Below are positions 31,231-39,891 of a DNA stretch of 64,000 nt, in pieces. The stretch is from Geomonas diazotrophica. Lineage in GTDB: Bacteria; Desulfobacterota; Desulfuromonadia; Geobacterales; Geobacteraceae. Made by a program: the position numbers and the translations under genes. Below the pieces are notes generated by a model, which ran no database searches, was not told where the DNA came from, and was given only the letters and a program-made list of their open reading frames with translations. Position 1 is the first letter of the stretch. The number at the start of each line of letters is the position of its first letter. The stretch covers positions 1 through 64,000 of the forward strand of contig NZ_JAHLMF010000010.1 of NCBI RefSeq assembly GCF_018919385.1, read 5' to 3'.

Positions 31231-33500
31231 TCGGGGCGCTCTACCCGGCGCGCCTTGCCGGGCGCCTCGATGCGGAACTCGGCCCCGCCGGCCACGTTGC
31301 GTGCGGTGAGCCTGCCGGGGATGTTCTTCTCGATGATCATCTTGGACATGTACAGGCCGATGCCGGTTCCCCGCTCCGGTCCCCTGGTGGTGAAGTAGGG
31401 GGCGAAGATCTTCTCCAGGATCCCCTCCGGGATCCCCCCGGCGTTGTCCCGCACGGTTACCACGGATCGCCCCTGCTCCTCGAACACGGCGACCCTGATC
31501 TCGCGCCTTTCGATCCTGCGGTCCAAAAAGGCGTCCCGGGCGTTGAACAGGATGTTGAGGATCGCCTGGGAAAACTCGTTGGGGTGGCCGGTTATGACGG
31601 GATCCCCCTTTATCTGCAGGTCCACGGCGATCTGCAGGTGCCGGAAGCTCTCCTGGACCAGGGACAGCGTTTTTTGGACCACCTCGGCGACCCGGAAGGA
31701 GACGGCCTCCTTGTCCGGCTTGAAGAAGTTCCTGAAGTCGTCGATGGTCCTCGATGTGTGGGTCAGCACCTTCATGAACCGGGCCACGCTCTCCCCCAGG
31801 TATTCCCGGCTGAGCCCGCCGCGGTCGTACATGACCGGGAGCTCCTGCACGATGAGCCCGAGCTCGTTGAGCGGCTGGCGCCACTGGTGGGCGATGTTGC
31901 TGATCATCTCCCCCAGGGCGGCCAGGCGGTTTTGCTGCAGGAGCATGCGCTCCTTCTCCCCCAACTGCTCCAGCGCCTGCAGCCTTTGCGCGGTCTCCTC
32001 CTCGAGCTCGAACAGGGTCCGGGTCAGCTCCTCGTGCTGCAGTTCGATCTTGCGCCGGCTCTGTTCCAGGTCAGCGGTCCGCTGCTCCACCCGCTCCTCC
32101 AGCTCCTGCTTGGCCTGTTCCAGGGCGCCGATCAGCTCGCAATTGCGGTAGCTGATGCCGATTATGGAGGCGGTCCCCATCAACAGGCTCACGTCCCTTT
32201 CCACCAGGGGGCGCTTGGCCTTCACGTTTTCCGCGGTCAGCACCCCGAGGGAGGTCCCGTCGGACACGACGGGACAGCAGATGAAGGCCCGGGTGCCGTT
32301 TTTGAGGGCGCAGGCGAGGGTGCGCCGGCCGAGGGTCTCTTTTTCCAGCTCCAGGTCATTGACCAGGAAAGGCCGTTGCTCCTTCAGGCAGGCGACGTAG
32401 ACGTCCTTGCCGGCGCCGTTTGGATCAAGCGGCAGGTCGAGGCCGTTCAGGCAGGCGAGTTCACCGGCGCCGTAGCCGTAGCTGGCCCGCAGCTGCAGTC
32501 TCCCCTCGTCGCCGTTCACCAGGAAGATCGCGCCGCGGTCGTACTCGAGCCTGCGCTGCATGATGTCGGCCACGTCCATGAGCATCTCTTCGAGCCGGGT
32601 GAAGTTCCCCAGCCGCTGTCCGATCTCGTGGGTCAGCATGGCGTTGTTGTAGTTGAGATCGATCTGCTCCAGGAGGGATTCGATCGATTGGTTGGTGCTG
32701 CTCAGCCCCTCCTTGACGGCCCTCTTCTCGCTCGTCTCCGCTGCCAGGGAGACCAGCAGGAACAGGCACAGCGAGCCGAGCAGGATCTGGAGTCCCCCCT
32801 CTCCCTGCAGGGAGAAGAGCAGCAACAGGTTGGCGGCGACCAGGACAGGGGCCAAAAGGTTGCGTGCCTTCTTCAGGTAGGTGAAGACGCTCTTTTCCCA
32901 GGTGACGATGTAACGGCAGACCGGGTCGCCACGGAACACGCATTCCGGCTGCTGGATGGTGGGGAGGTGGCGGATCTCCGGAAAGTACTGCAGGTCGGTG
33001 AGCTTGTGATTGAACATCAGTACGATCGCCTCGAAGAAGCCGATCCGGTTCTCGCACTGGTACAGCTTCTCCAGGCCGGGCTCCGCAGGGGTGACGGTGA
33101 TCTCGACCATGTTGGAGGCGAGGCGCCGGGAATGGTAGGTCGTGCTCCTGGTGAAGTTCGCCGTGGCCTTGCTGATGATGTCGAAGGTGCTGGACGCGTC
33201 GACGAGCCCCAGGATGTACTGGCGCATCGCGCCCAGCACGTCGGGTGAGGCAGCGTAGCGCCCGGCTTCGCGTGCGATCTTCGGGTTGCCGGTCATCTGC
33301 AGCAACCTTTCGTAGAAGCGGTCCACCTGGTCCTGCCGGAACCAGTGCGCCTGGTCGGCCACCTCGTAGTCCTTCATCCCGGCGTACTCCAGCAGTTCGT
33401 TGATGTCGACGTGGCTGTACTTGTGCTTGACCAGCAGGATGAAGGAATTGATGATCCTGCTGTTGTATAGCGGCATGTCGCGTAGGCGGGACGGTTCCAT
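31227..33500 (-). CDS. sensor kinase: V4R-like N-terminus, two TM helices, GAF, AHQW-type kinase
   Basis: A 757-residue protein. The N-terminal 200 residues end in ECVFRGDPVCRYIVTW, resembling the Cys-containing end of V4R/heme-NO-associated ligand-binding domains; this part is the least certain. Two hydrophobic helices follow (about 217-255), then a GAF-like domain (about 297-460), a coiled coil (about 465-525), a DHp with NIAHQWRQPLN near 537, and a HATPase with RDNAGGIPE and GTGIGLYMSKMIIEKNIPG. The ATG at 33500 has GGAG five bases upstream; the frame extends to 33539, which would overlap the upstream gene by 23 bp. It is the last gene of the first signalling operon. Confidence 0.82.
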   Translation of the reverse strand: MEPSRLRDMPLYNSRIINSFILLVKHKYSHVDINELLEYAGMKDYEVADQAHWFRQDQVDRFYERLLQMTGNPKIAREAGRYAASPDVLGAMRQYILGLVDASSTFDIISKATANFTRSTTYHSRRLASNMVEITVTPAEPGLEKLYQCENRIGFFEAIVLMFNHKLTDLQYFPEIRHLPTIQQPECVFRGDPVCRYIVTWEKSVFTYLKKARNLLAPVLVAANLLLLFSLQGEGGLQILLGSLCLFLLVSLAAETSEKRAVKEGLSSTNQSIESLLEQIDLNYNNAMLTHEIGQRLGNFTRLEEMLMDVADIMQRRLEYDRGAIFLVNGDEGRLQLRASYGYGAGELACLNGLDLPLDPNGAGKDVYVACLKEQRPFLVNDLELEKETLGRRTLACALKNGTRAFICCPVVSDGTSLGVLTAENVKAKRPLVERDVSLLMGTASIIGISYRNCELIGALEQAKQELEERVEQRTADLEQSRRKIELQHEELTRTLFELEEETAQRLQALEQLGEKERMLLQQNRLAALGEMISNIAHQWRQPLNELGLIVQELPVMYDRGGLSREYLGESVARFMKVLTHTSRTIDDFRNFFKPDKEAVSFRVAEVVQKTLSLVQESFRHLQIAVDLQIKGDPVITGHPNEFSQAILNILFNARDAFLDRRIERREIRVAVFEEQGRSVVTVRDNAGGIPEGILEKIFAPYFTTRGPERGTGIGLYMSKMIIEKNIPGRLTARNVAGGAEFRIEAPGKARRVERPD

Positions 33501-33516
33501 TCCGGCTCCGGGGGAT

Positions 33517-35562
33517 TCAGCGCCCTTTCGCGTGCCCATTGAAAAGGGCGTCGCAGTACTGCAGGAAGTGGTCGCTGTAATGCATGTCCAAGGTCCACAG
33601 CAGGTAGCTCTTCTCGCGCGGGAGCGACTTGCTTTCCACGTAGGCGTTCGGAAAGGTGAGCACCGGCATCCCCTCCCCTTCGTAGTGACGGCTCACCCGC
33701 CTCAGGGAAAGCTCGATCAGTTCCGCCGGCGTCTCCTCGTCGATGACGATCACCGTGACACAGTTGGTGAGTTCGGCCATGTTGAAGCCGGCGTCGGTGC
33801 AGTTCACCAGGAAGAAGGCCTTCAGGCTGCCGCCCTTGCGCAGCGAGTAGAGGTAGATCTCCTTGCGAAAGCCGAGGCTTCGGTACTCGCCGTTGACCTC
33901 CCTGCTCCCGGCCGCGCCCGGGTAGAGGTCGAAGGCGTCGATCATGAGCCCCCCGGAGACGTGGCGGTAGAAGCGGTTCAGTTCGGTAAGGTCGAAGTCG
34001 CTGCTGAGGGCTAAAACCCACGGCTCGGGCCAGGGGGGCGGCTCCTCTCCCTGGGGGATGTAATGGGAGTAGGCGAACAGGTCGAGCGAGCAGCTTCCCT
34101 GGTCATCGTGTTGGCGGGCGAAGCCGCCGAACACCCGCGCGGGAAACTTGTTGTCCGGCCGGTAGTAACAAAAAACGTAGCGCAGGTGGGCAAAGGGGAA
34201 GCTCTCCAGTTCGTTCAGGTACTCCCCTACCTGCTCCAGAACAGCCAGGCCCGCCTTAACGGTGGCCGACTTGCGGGCGGCGTGGTGGTGGATGAGCCAG
34301 GAGTCGCGGTAGAAGCGGACCATGGCGAGGTGCCCCAGGATCGCTCCGCGGTTCAGGTAGATGAAATGCCGGGCGATGTGGGGGCTTTCGTTGTACAGCC
34401 TGGCGTAGATCTCCTTGATGCGCTCCTTGTTGGCCTGGAAGTGCACGTATTTCCCCGGGTAGATGAAGCCGGTCTGGAAAAAGAAGTTCCACAGGTCGTC
34501 GAGGTCCACCTCGGTACTGACGTAGGCGTTGCGGTCCGCCGCCTGGTGCAGGATGGAGAGGAGCTTGACGTGGTCGGTGATCTCCATCTCCAGGACCGCG
34601 CAACCGCAGCGGACGGTCCTCTCCTCCCCCTCCCCCCCCGTCACGTTGCGCGACAGCACCTGTGCCAGGCAGTCGAGGGTGAGCCCCTGGGCGAAGCTGA
34701 TCTTGACCCCCGGGATCATCATGCCCGGGAGCAGCAGCGATTCCCCTTCGTTTTCCTCGATGGAGAAGCCGGTACCGGAGATGTCGCCCATCTTCAGGTT
34801 CACCCTCCTGCCGATCAGGGGGTGGTCGAACACGATGTTGGGGGATGGAACCAGTTCCTTGCGCTCGTTTCTGTAGGTCTTGGTCCTGAAACGGCGGAAG
34901 TTGTTTTGCTGCTGCTTCAGCACGAAGGAGCAGCACCGGATGTCGGGGTGCAGCGACAGGATGTCGAAGGTACCCGAGAAGATCACCTCATCCCCGCGCG
35001 ACAGTTTGAGATGCACCGGTTCTTCAGTGTTGATCCAGTTGATGGCCTCGGGGCGATCCCAGCTTCCCGAGACCCTGAGCGTCACGGGGGTGAAATCGAC
35101 CAGCGCGCAGTTGAAGAGGACGCCGTGCTGCAGCAGCTGCGCCGAAATCTCGCTGGCGGGATGGCGCCGGATCCGCCTGGCATGGAATTCGCGGCAGGCA
35201 GGTGGGAGGAGCAGGGACAGCCCGGTGTCGTCCATGGAGAGCAGCTCGGAGTTAACCACCAGGTACTTCTTGCCGTCGGCGATGAGGAGGTAGTCGAAGC
35301 GGTAGGTCTTGAGGATCTGCTGGATGCCCCAGGGCTCATCCCACCGGCACTCCAGCCGCTCGCCCGCGCACGGTTCGGGACGGGCCCGGAGCAGGATGGC
35401 GTCTTCGTAGACCAGGTGCTTCAGGCTGACCAGGACGGTCTGGTCCTGGAAATTGATGTAGTTCAGTCGGTTCACCAGGTGGCTGCGGCTGACGCTCTTC
35501 CCTGTCGCCGGGCTCTCGGCATCGGATGGGACTGCACGAAGTGTGGTTGCCGCATCTCCCAT
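33517..35562 (-). CDS. large PilZ-like protein with unrecognised C-terminal half
   Basis: A 681-residue soluble protein. Two PilZ-like segments can be seen: RRIRRHPASEIS followed by DFTPVTLRV (about 128-165), and YRNERKELVPSP followed by GDISGTGFSI (about 230-268). The second has the D-x-S-x2-G motif of c-di-GMP receptors, but its RxxxR motif is imperfect. The C-terminal 350 residues (with RFYRDSWLIHHHAA and conserved-looking aromatic stretches) may be an acetyltransferase-like fold, but I do not recognise it firmly. It lies between a response regulator (56-bp gap) and a sensor kinase (16-bp gap) in the first signalling operon. Together with the GGDEF-EAL gene it suggests c-di-GMP control at this locus. 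Confidence 0.6.
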   Translation of the reverse strand: MGDAATTLRAVPSDAESPATGKSVSRSHLVNRLNYINFQDQTVLVSLKHLVYEDAILLRARPEPCAGERLECRWDEPWGIQQILKTYRFDYLLIADGKKYLVVNSELLSMDDTGLSLLLPPACREFHARRIRRHPASEISAQLLQHGVLFNCALVDFTPVTLRVSGSWDRPEAINWINTEEPVHLKLSRGDEVIFSGTFDILSLHPDIRCCSFVLKQQQNNFRRFRTKTYRNERKELVPSPNIVFDHPLIGRRVNLKMGDISGTGFSIEENEGESLLLPGMMIPGVKISFAQGLTLDCLAQVLSRNVTGGEGEERTVRCGCAVLEMEITDHVKLLSILHQAADRNAYVSTEVDLDDLWNFFFQTGFIYPGKYVHFQANKERIKEIYARLYNESPHIARHFIYLNRGAILGHLAMVRFYRDSWLIHHHAARKSATVKAGLAVLEQVGEYLNELESFPFAHLRYVFCYYRPDNKFPARVFGGFARQHDDQGSCSLDLFAYSHYIPQGEEPPPWPEPWVLALSSDFDLTELNRFYRHVSGGLMIDAFDLYPGAAGSREVNGEYRSLGFRKEIYLYSLRKGGSLKAFFLVNCTDAGFNMAELTNCVTVIVIDEETPAELIELSLRRVSRHYEGEGMPVLTFPNAYVESKSLPREKSYLLWTLDMHYSDHFLQYCDALFNGHAKGR

Positions 35563-35618
35563 GTCTTTCCCTCGGGGCGAGTCCAGGGTTGGTTTGCTGC
35601 CGGGGTACGATCCAGCTT

Positions 35619-36113
35619 TCAGACGGGTGGGTTGGTGCCGCCATTTTGCTCCTGGGCCGAGGGGTTGGCCGCAAGCTCCGGAGCGACGTTCAGCCCCAGC
35701 CAGTACTGCACCAAGTTCTGCATCATCACCAGCAGCGCGTTGAACGAGTTGGGCTTGACCAGGAAGGAGTTGCAGCCGAGCTCGTAGGCCCGGTTGAGGT
35801 CCGCCGGGGGGACGGGCGTGGTGAGCACGACCACGGGAAGACGCTTCAAGGCGGGCTGTTCCCGCAGCCAGGACAAAAGCCCCACCCCCGAGATGTGCGG
35901 CAGCTTCAGATCGAGCAGCATCAGGACCGGCATCGGGTAGCAGTCGCGGTCCTGGTAGGGTTCCCTGCCGCTTAGGTAGCCGATGGCCTCCTCGCCGTCC
36001 CTGGCGCTTTGCACCGGGGTGATCACGCCGACCCGCTGCAGGGCGAGTTTGGTGAAATGTGCCTGGTCCTGGTCGCTGTCGACCAGGAGGATGGTGTGGT
36101 GCACGTAGCTCAT
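35619..36113 (-). CDS. single-domain response regulator, Rcp1-like
   Basis: A receiver of about 125 residues (VDSDQDQ near residue 10, Asp in LMLLDLKLPHISG, Lys in FLVKP) with a 35-residue tail rich in Asn, Gln and Gly; 164 residues in total. The ATG at 36113 is preceded by GGGGGAA; a longer open frame to 36233 overlaps the upstream kinase gene and is unlikely. It begins 13 bp after the PAS kinase, so the pair is an obvious kinase-regulator couple. The acidic pair before the phospho-site is D-S-D rather than E-D-N. Confidence 0.88.
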   Translation of the reverse strand: MSYVHHTILLVDSDQDQAHFTKLALQRVGVITPVQSARDGEEAIGYLSGREPYQDRDCYPMPVLMLLDLKLPHISGVGLLSWLREQPALKRLPVVVLTTPVPPADLNRAYELGCNSFLVKPNSFNALLVMMQNLVQYWLGLNVAPELAANPSAQEQNGGTNPPV

Positions 36114-36126
36114 GGTTCCCCCGGCG

Positions 36127-37269
36127 CTATTCCGCCCTCCTGAGTTCAATCCAGAACCGGCTCCCCTCCCCTTCATTCGATTCCAACCCGATCCGCCCGC
36201 CCAGGCGCTGCACCGCCTTGCGCACGATGGCAAGCCCGACCCCCGTCCCGGGGTAGCTCTCCATGCTGTGCAGGCGTTCGAAGATCTTGAAGATCCTCTC
36301 CTGGTGCTGCGGCGCTATGCCGATGCCGTTGTCCTCAACGTACAGACGGCAGTACTCCTGCGACTCGTCGGTCCAGATGCGCAGCAGAGGGACCACCCCC
36401 TTGGGCACGAATTTGATGCCGTTGGTCATCAGGTTGAGTACCACCTGGACCAGAACCGCCGGGTGCCCGATCACGGTGGGGAGGTCGCTTGATATCTCCA
36501 GGCGGTAGGCCTTGCCGCCCGCGGCCAGTTCCAGCTGCTGGGCCGCGTCGCGCACCACCTGTTCCAGGCTCACCGGCTCGAGGGTGATCTCCTGCCTGCT
36601 GACGCGGCTGTAGGCGAGCAGGTCCTGGATGAGCTGGTCCATCCCTTGGGCCGCGGTCTTGATGCGGACAAGGTAGGCATTTCGCTCAGCCGGGGTCTGC
36701 TGTTCGTCGTCCAGCAGGATCTCGGCGAAGGCCTGCATGGCGCGTATGGGCGCCCGGAGGTCGTGGGAGACGGAGAAGGCGAAGGAATCGAGTTCCTCGT
36801 TGATTTCCTCGAGCTGGGCCGTGCGTTCGGCGACGCGCCGCTCCATGGTGGCGGCTTCCTTTTCCAGCTTGGCGCTCAGGTCGGCGATTTCCGCCTCCTC
36901 CTCGCGGTACCGGGTGCAGTCGCTGATCACCATGCCGATGTGGTTGTCCGTAAGGGCGAAGATCCGGATCCGGTAAAAGAGGTCCTCCCGGGCAACCTCC
37001 CCCAGTTCCTGTGATCCTCCAAAGGCGGCCAGCCGGTGGCACTGCTCCTTGAACCGGTCCTCATCGAACCAGTAGGGAAAGCAGTCGGTCACTAGGCAAC
37101 TTTGGAAGTTGAAGGACGAACAGCGACAAAGTTTCACCGCCGCCGGGTTCATCTCGATGATTTGCGGCGGTGCGTCCGGGTTTCGCACGTCCAGGTGCAG
37201 GATAACGAGCGCCTCCCTCATGTTGGTGAACATCAATCGGTAGAGTTGCTCGGCCTGTTCCATTTCCAT
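36127..37269 (-). CDS. soluble PAS histidine kinase with Cys-rich PAS segment
   Basis: A 380-residue protein. A PAS-like domain (about 1-125) contains five Cys, four of them in C-x-C-x7-C-x4-C (48, 50, 58, 63). A coiled coil follows, then the H-box SVSHDLRAPIRAMQ near residue 167, and HATPase (about 265-380) with DNGIGIAPQHQERIFKIFERL and GTGVGLAIVRKAV. AAGGAGAG precedes the ATG, and a TATACT -10-like element lies at 37303-37298 on the minus strand. It is the first gene of the first signalling operon. The Cys cluster could hold a metal or Fe-S group or sense redox state. Confidence 0.85.
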   Translation of the reverse strand: MEMEQAEQLYRLMFTNMREALVILHLDVRNPDAPPQIIEMNPAAVKLCRCSSFNFQSCLVTDCFPYWFDEDRFKEQCHRLAAFGGSQELGEVAREDLFYRIRIFALTDNHIGMVISDCTRYREEEAEIADLSAKLEKEAATMERRVAERTAQLEEINEELDSFAFSVSHDLRAPIRAMQAFAEILLDDEQQTPAERNAYLVRIKTAAQGMDQLIQDLLAYSRVSRQEITLEPVSLEQVVRDAAQQLELAAGGKAYRLEISSDLPTVIGHPAVLVQVVLNLMTNGIKFVPKGVVPLLRIWTDESQEYCRLYVEDNGIGIAPQHQERIFKIFERLHSMESYPGTGVGLAIVRKAVQRLGGRIGLESNEGEGSRFWIELRRAE

Positions 37270-37457
37270 GGCGGGCTCTCCTTGGCAAATGCAGAAGAGT
37301 ATAGCGGAGTGAGATTTGTTTGCACTAATGTTTTGAGCGCAGGGCTACGTTGAACTTCGCCAGGAGATACGGCACGTCGGCCGATCAGGATCTCTGTCAG
37401 GTCCACCACAAGGGGGAGAAGTGCGGTAAAGAGGAGGGGCGTGGATTGATTGTGCTG

Positions 37458-38018
37458 TTACTTCCTTGAGATGTACCTGCTTCCCTCGAGGTAGAAGCGA
37501 AGCGGCTTCGCGGCCCAGATGCCCGAGTATGCGACGCCGATGCGAGGCCGCGCCACCACCTGGCGCGCTTCGTTCTCGTCCCGGGGCGCGATGAAGAAGT
37601 CCGGGCTCTCAAGGTCGTGGCCGTTGTGGCGCAGATCGATCCCCATGGCACGGCAAAGCAGCCCCGGTCCCTGGCTGCGATCGCGCAGGTTTCGCACCGG
37701 TTCCAGGGCGCGCAGCAACACGGCGCAGGCGTTTCCTTCCCGCTCGGTCACCACGTTCATGCAAAAGTACATCCCGTAGATGAGATAGACGTAGGCAAAG
37801 CCGGGCGGGCCGAAGAGGATGCGGGTGCGCGGCGTGAGCCCCCTGGAAGAGTGCGCCGCCAGGTCGAGCTCGCCGAGATACGCCTCCACCTCGACGATTT
37901 TCCCCACCCTCACCTCTCCGGCCACATCGTGGACCAGGAATGCTCCAAGGAGATCGTGTGCCACATCGATGGTGTCGCGGTCGTAGAAGGAGCGCGGCAC
38001 CGGGCCCAGGCAAGGCAT
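37458..38018 (-). CDS. 3-methyladenine DNA glycosylase (Mpg/AAG family)
   Basis: The 186-residue protein matches the mammalian-type AAG family: DLLGAFLVHDV, GKIVEVEAYLGELDLAAHSSRGLTPRTRILFGPPGFAYVYLIYGMYFCMNVV and AVLLRALEP, then GPGLLCRAMGI. The catalytic Glu is in VEVEAY and the base-flipping Tyr in YLIYGM. It removes alkylated purines such as 3-methyladenine and hypoxanthine. Length is normal for the bacterial form. It begins 9 bp after the lipoprotein gene, so the two are likely cotranscribed although functionally unrelated. Confidence 0.9.
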   Translation of the reverse strand: MPCLGPVPRSFYDRDTIDVAHDLLGAFLVHDVAGEVRVGKIVEVEAYLGELDLAAHSSRGLTPRTRILFGPPGFAYVYLIYGMYFCMNVVTEREGNACAVLLRALEPVRNLRDRSQGPGLLCRAMGIDLRHNGHDLESPDFFIAPRDENEARQVVARPRIGVAYSGIWAAKPLRFYLEGSRYISRK

Positions 38019-38027
38019 CGGGGACTC

Positions 38028-38657
38028 CTAGATCAGTTCTTCCTTTTTGAGGGACTCGACCACCTTGTGCGCCAGGTCCTTCCCTACCCTGGTGACAGCT
38101 TCCGGCTCGTAGGCCTGCATGGTGCCGGCCCAGAGCAGTTTGTCTGAACCCGCGTCGAACAGGTTTACCTGCACGGTGGCGATGTCGTAGGTGGTCACGT
38201 AGCTCGGGCCGTAGATGGCCATGGATTGGTAGTAACCGGGGAAGTTCCAATCCGGGAAGGCGGGAGGGTACCAGTAGCCGGGATACGGCGACGCGATTGC
38301 ACTAGGTTGCACCGTCATCTGCTTTTCCACCTTGATGGTCTGCACGGTGAGTATTCCCTGCGATCCCGTTGATCGCACGGCCCGGTCGAGTGCGCGCCAG
38401 TCCGGCAGCGTTGCCTGCGACAGGATCGTATGGCTCGCTACCGCCTCGACCCCATGCTTTTGCAGTTCACTGACCAGCATGTCCTCGTACACGGCGCGGC
38501 CCCCCCCTTGTCTGGCGAAGCTCACCACGAGCACTTTGTGCACCCGGCTGCCGGTCAGCGCCGGGTTGCGCCAGGTGTCCACCACGGAAACCGAAGCGCA
38601 GGAACAAAGCAGGGTGGTCAGGCACAAGAGTACGGCGATCCTGATCAGGTTGCGCAT
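38028..38657 (-). CDS. DUF4136-like lipoprotein
   Basis: The 209-residue protein has a lipoprotein signal (MRNLIRIAVLLCLTTLLCSC, lipobox LLCSC with Cys20) and then VSVVDTWRNP..., a strand-helix layout like DUF4136 outer-membrane lipoproteins, with a Pro/Tyr-rich insertion (SPYPGYWYPPAFP) near residue 125. The function of the family is not established. The AGGTGACAC ribosome-binding region precedes the ATG. It is divergent from uspA and upstream of mpg. Confidence 0.7.
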   Translation of the reverse strand: MRNLIRIAVLLCLTTLLCSCASVSVVDTWRNPALTGSRVHKVLVVSFARQGGGRAVYEDMLVSELQKHGVEAVASHTILSQATLPDWRALDRAVRSTGSQGILTVQTIKVEKQMTVQPSAIASPYPGYWYPPAFPDWNFPGYYQSMAIYGPSYVTTYDIATVQVNLFDAGSDKLLWAGTMQAYEPEAVTRVGKDLAHKVVESLKKEELI

Positions 38658-38742
38658 GTGTCACCTCCGTTAACGGCGTGGAATTACCTGCAGGCAGGGA
38701 TCTGAAGGGGGCCGGTGCAAGATTGGAAATATTTATACCAAG

Positions 38743-38770
38743 TTGCCGCAGGTTGGCAATCGTATATACT
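38743..38770 (+). promoter_or_regulatory. sigma70-type promoter for uspA
   Basis: TTGCCG (38743-38748), 16-bp spacer and TATACT (38765-38770), 135 bp upstream of the uspA start. Confidence 0.6.
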
Positions 38771-38904
38771 GGGGGGGCGATCATTAGCGCCTCTCCTTCG
38801 TCGGATTCGTTGACACCTAAAACAGGTGGCACGGTTCAGGCGGATGCTTTTTTTGCAGGAAAACCGGGGTCCACACAAGCGACGTTCACTCAGGAGGCAA
38901 GGCC

Positions 38905-39387
38905 ATGGAAAATTACAAACGCGTTCTCGTGGTCAACAGGATGAGCGAATACTGCCGGGATGCAGTCCAGGCAGGCGTCTCAATCGCCAGGAGATACGGC
39001 TCCGAACTCATGGTGCTCCATATCGTCACCAGTCCGGAAGGGACCATGAGCATGGCGGGAGGCGCGCTGAATGCGCCCAGCGCCATTCCCGACGAGGTCA
39101 AGAACTACGCCAGCACCAGGGAGCGGGCCAAGGACGAACTCGACAAGATGATCGGCCAGGAGATACGCTCCGGGCTTCCCATCAAGGTCCTCATCAAGGA
39201 AGGAAAGCCGGTCGACGAGATCATGCAGGTGGTGAAGGACGAGAAGATCGACCTCATGGTGCTGCTTGCCCATGAAGAAGGGCGCATCGAGCATATACTC
39301 TTTGGCCGGGACAACGACGCCATCCTGCGCCGCATGCCCTGCAGCATCCTGCTCGTCAAGAGGGAGCCGGATTCGGTTGAGTGGTAG
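38905..39387 (+). CDS. universal stress protein (UspA family)
   Basis: The 160-residue single Usp domain begins with the strand KRVLVVNRMSEYCRDAVQAGVSIARRYGSELMVLHI and ends with IDLMVLLAHEEGRIEHILFGRDNDAILRRMPCSILLVK. The last stretch covers the place of the ATP-binding G-x2-G-x9-G-S/T loop of ATP-binding Usps, but here the Gly pattern is altered (EEGRIEHILFGRDND), so nucleotide binding is uncertain. An AGGAGG site lies eight bases before the ATG. The rubredoxin gene follows after 26 bp, so they probably share a transcript that ends at the terminator after rubredoxin. Confidence 0.9.
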   Translation: MENYKRVLVVNRMSEYCRDAVQAGVSIARRYGSELMVLHIVTSPEGTMSMAGGALNAPSAIPDEVKNYASTRERAKDELDKMIGQEIRSGLPIKVLIKEGKPVDEIMQVVKDEKIDLMVLLAHEEGRIEHILFGRDNDAILRRMPCSILLVKREPDSVEW

Positions 39388-39413
39388 CACGCGCAAGCGA
39401 GGGGAGATTGCCC

Positions 39414-39590
39414 ATGCAGCGATGGATCTGCACCATTTGCCAGTACGTCTACGACCCTTCCGAGGGGGACCCCGTCAACGACGTCCCGCCCGATATCTCG
39501 TTCGAGGAGTTGCTGCCTGACTGGCACTGTCCCGTGTGCAAGGCCGCCAAGGGCTTCTTCGAACCGTATCCCGAGGAACCGGAGCGCTGA
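39414..39590 (+). CDS. rubredoxin
   Basis: A 58-residue iron protein with CTIC (Cys6, Cys9) and CPVC (Cys39, Cys42) that coordinate one iron, plus the usual YDPSEGDP and DWHCP stretches. Rubredoxins carry single electrons to superoxide reductase, rubrerythrin or flavodiiron proteins; none of those partners is nearby. The normal Gly after the second C-x2-C is Lys here. The ATG at 39414 has a GAGGGGA site eight bases upstream; an in-frame GTG at 39381 overlaps uspA and is less likely. Confidence 0.95.
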   Translation: MQRWICTICQYVYDPSEGDPVNDVPPDISFEELLPDWHCPVCKAAKGFFEPYPEEPER

Positions 39591-39621
39591 CGGGGTACCG
39601 GATGACCAGATAGAAACCTGC

Positions 39622-39656
39622 GGGGCAGTTCCTGGGACCTGCCCCTTTTCTTTTGA
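39622..39656 (+). terminator. rho-independent terminator after rubredoxin
   Basis: GGGGCAG (39622-39628) and CTGCCCC (39639-39645) form the stem, followed by TTTTCTTTT. Confidence 0.9.
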
Positions 39657-39663
39657 GTCGCGT

Positions 39664-39891
39664 TCAACGGTAGGGATGGCGGGCGGGGTGCTCTGTATCG
39701 AACAGCTCACAGTCGGGATGCCTGCAGACGATGTCATAGCCGACCGGCAGCGCGTAACGGCACTCCGCATCGTCGAGGCTGCAGTAGTATAAAGGCTTGC
39801 CGCTGCCTGGCATGACGGCGCCGACGCTGCTGGTTTTACAGTCGGCGAAGCAGCGCACCCTTTTTTTCATTCGACATCCGGACTTTCGCAT
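39664..39891 (-). CDS. small Cys-rich protein, unknown
   Basis: A 75-residue basic protein with seven Cys spread as C-x-R-MKKRVRC-x3-C, YYC, ECRY, C-RHPDC. I do not recognise it; the pattern suggests metal binding. The ATG at 39891 is preferred because AGGAGAGG lies five bases upstream; the frame is open to 39936. It is divergent from the ABC transporter genes and convergent with rubredoxin. Confidence 0.55.
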   Translation of the reverse strand: MRKSGCRMKKRVRCFADCKTSSVGAVMPGSGKPLYYCSLDDAECRYALPVGYDIVCRHPDCELFDTEHPARHPYR

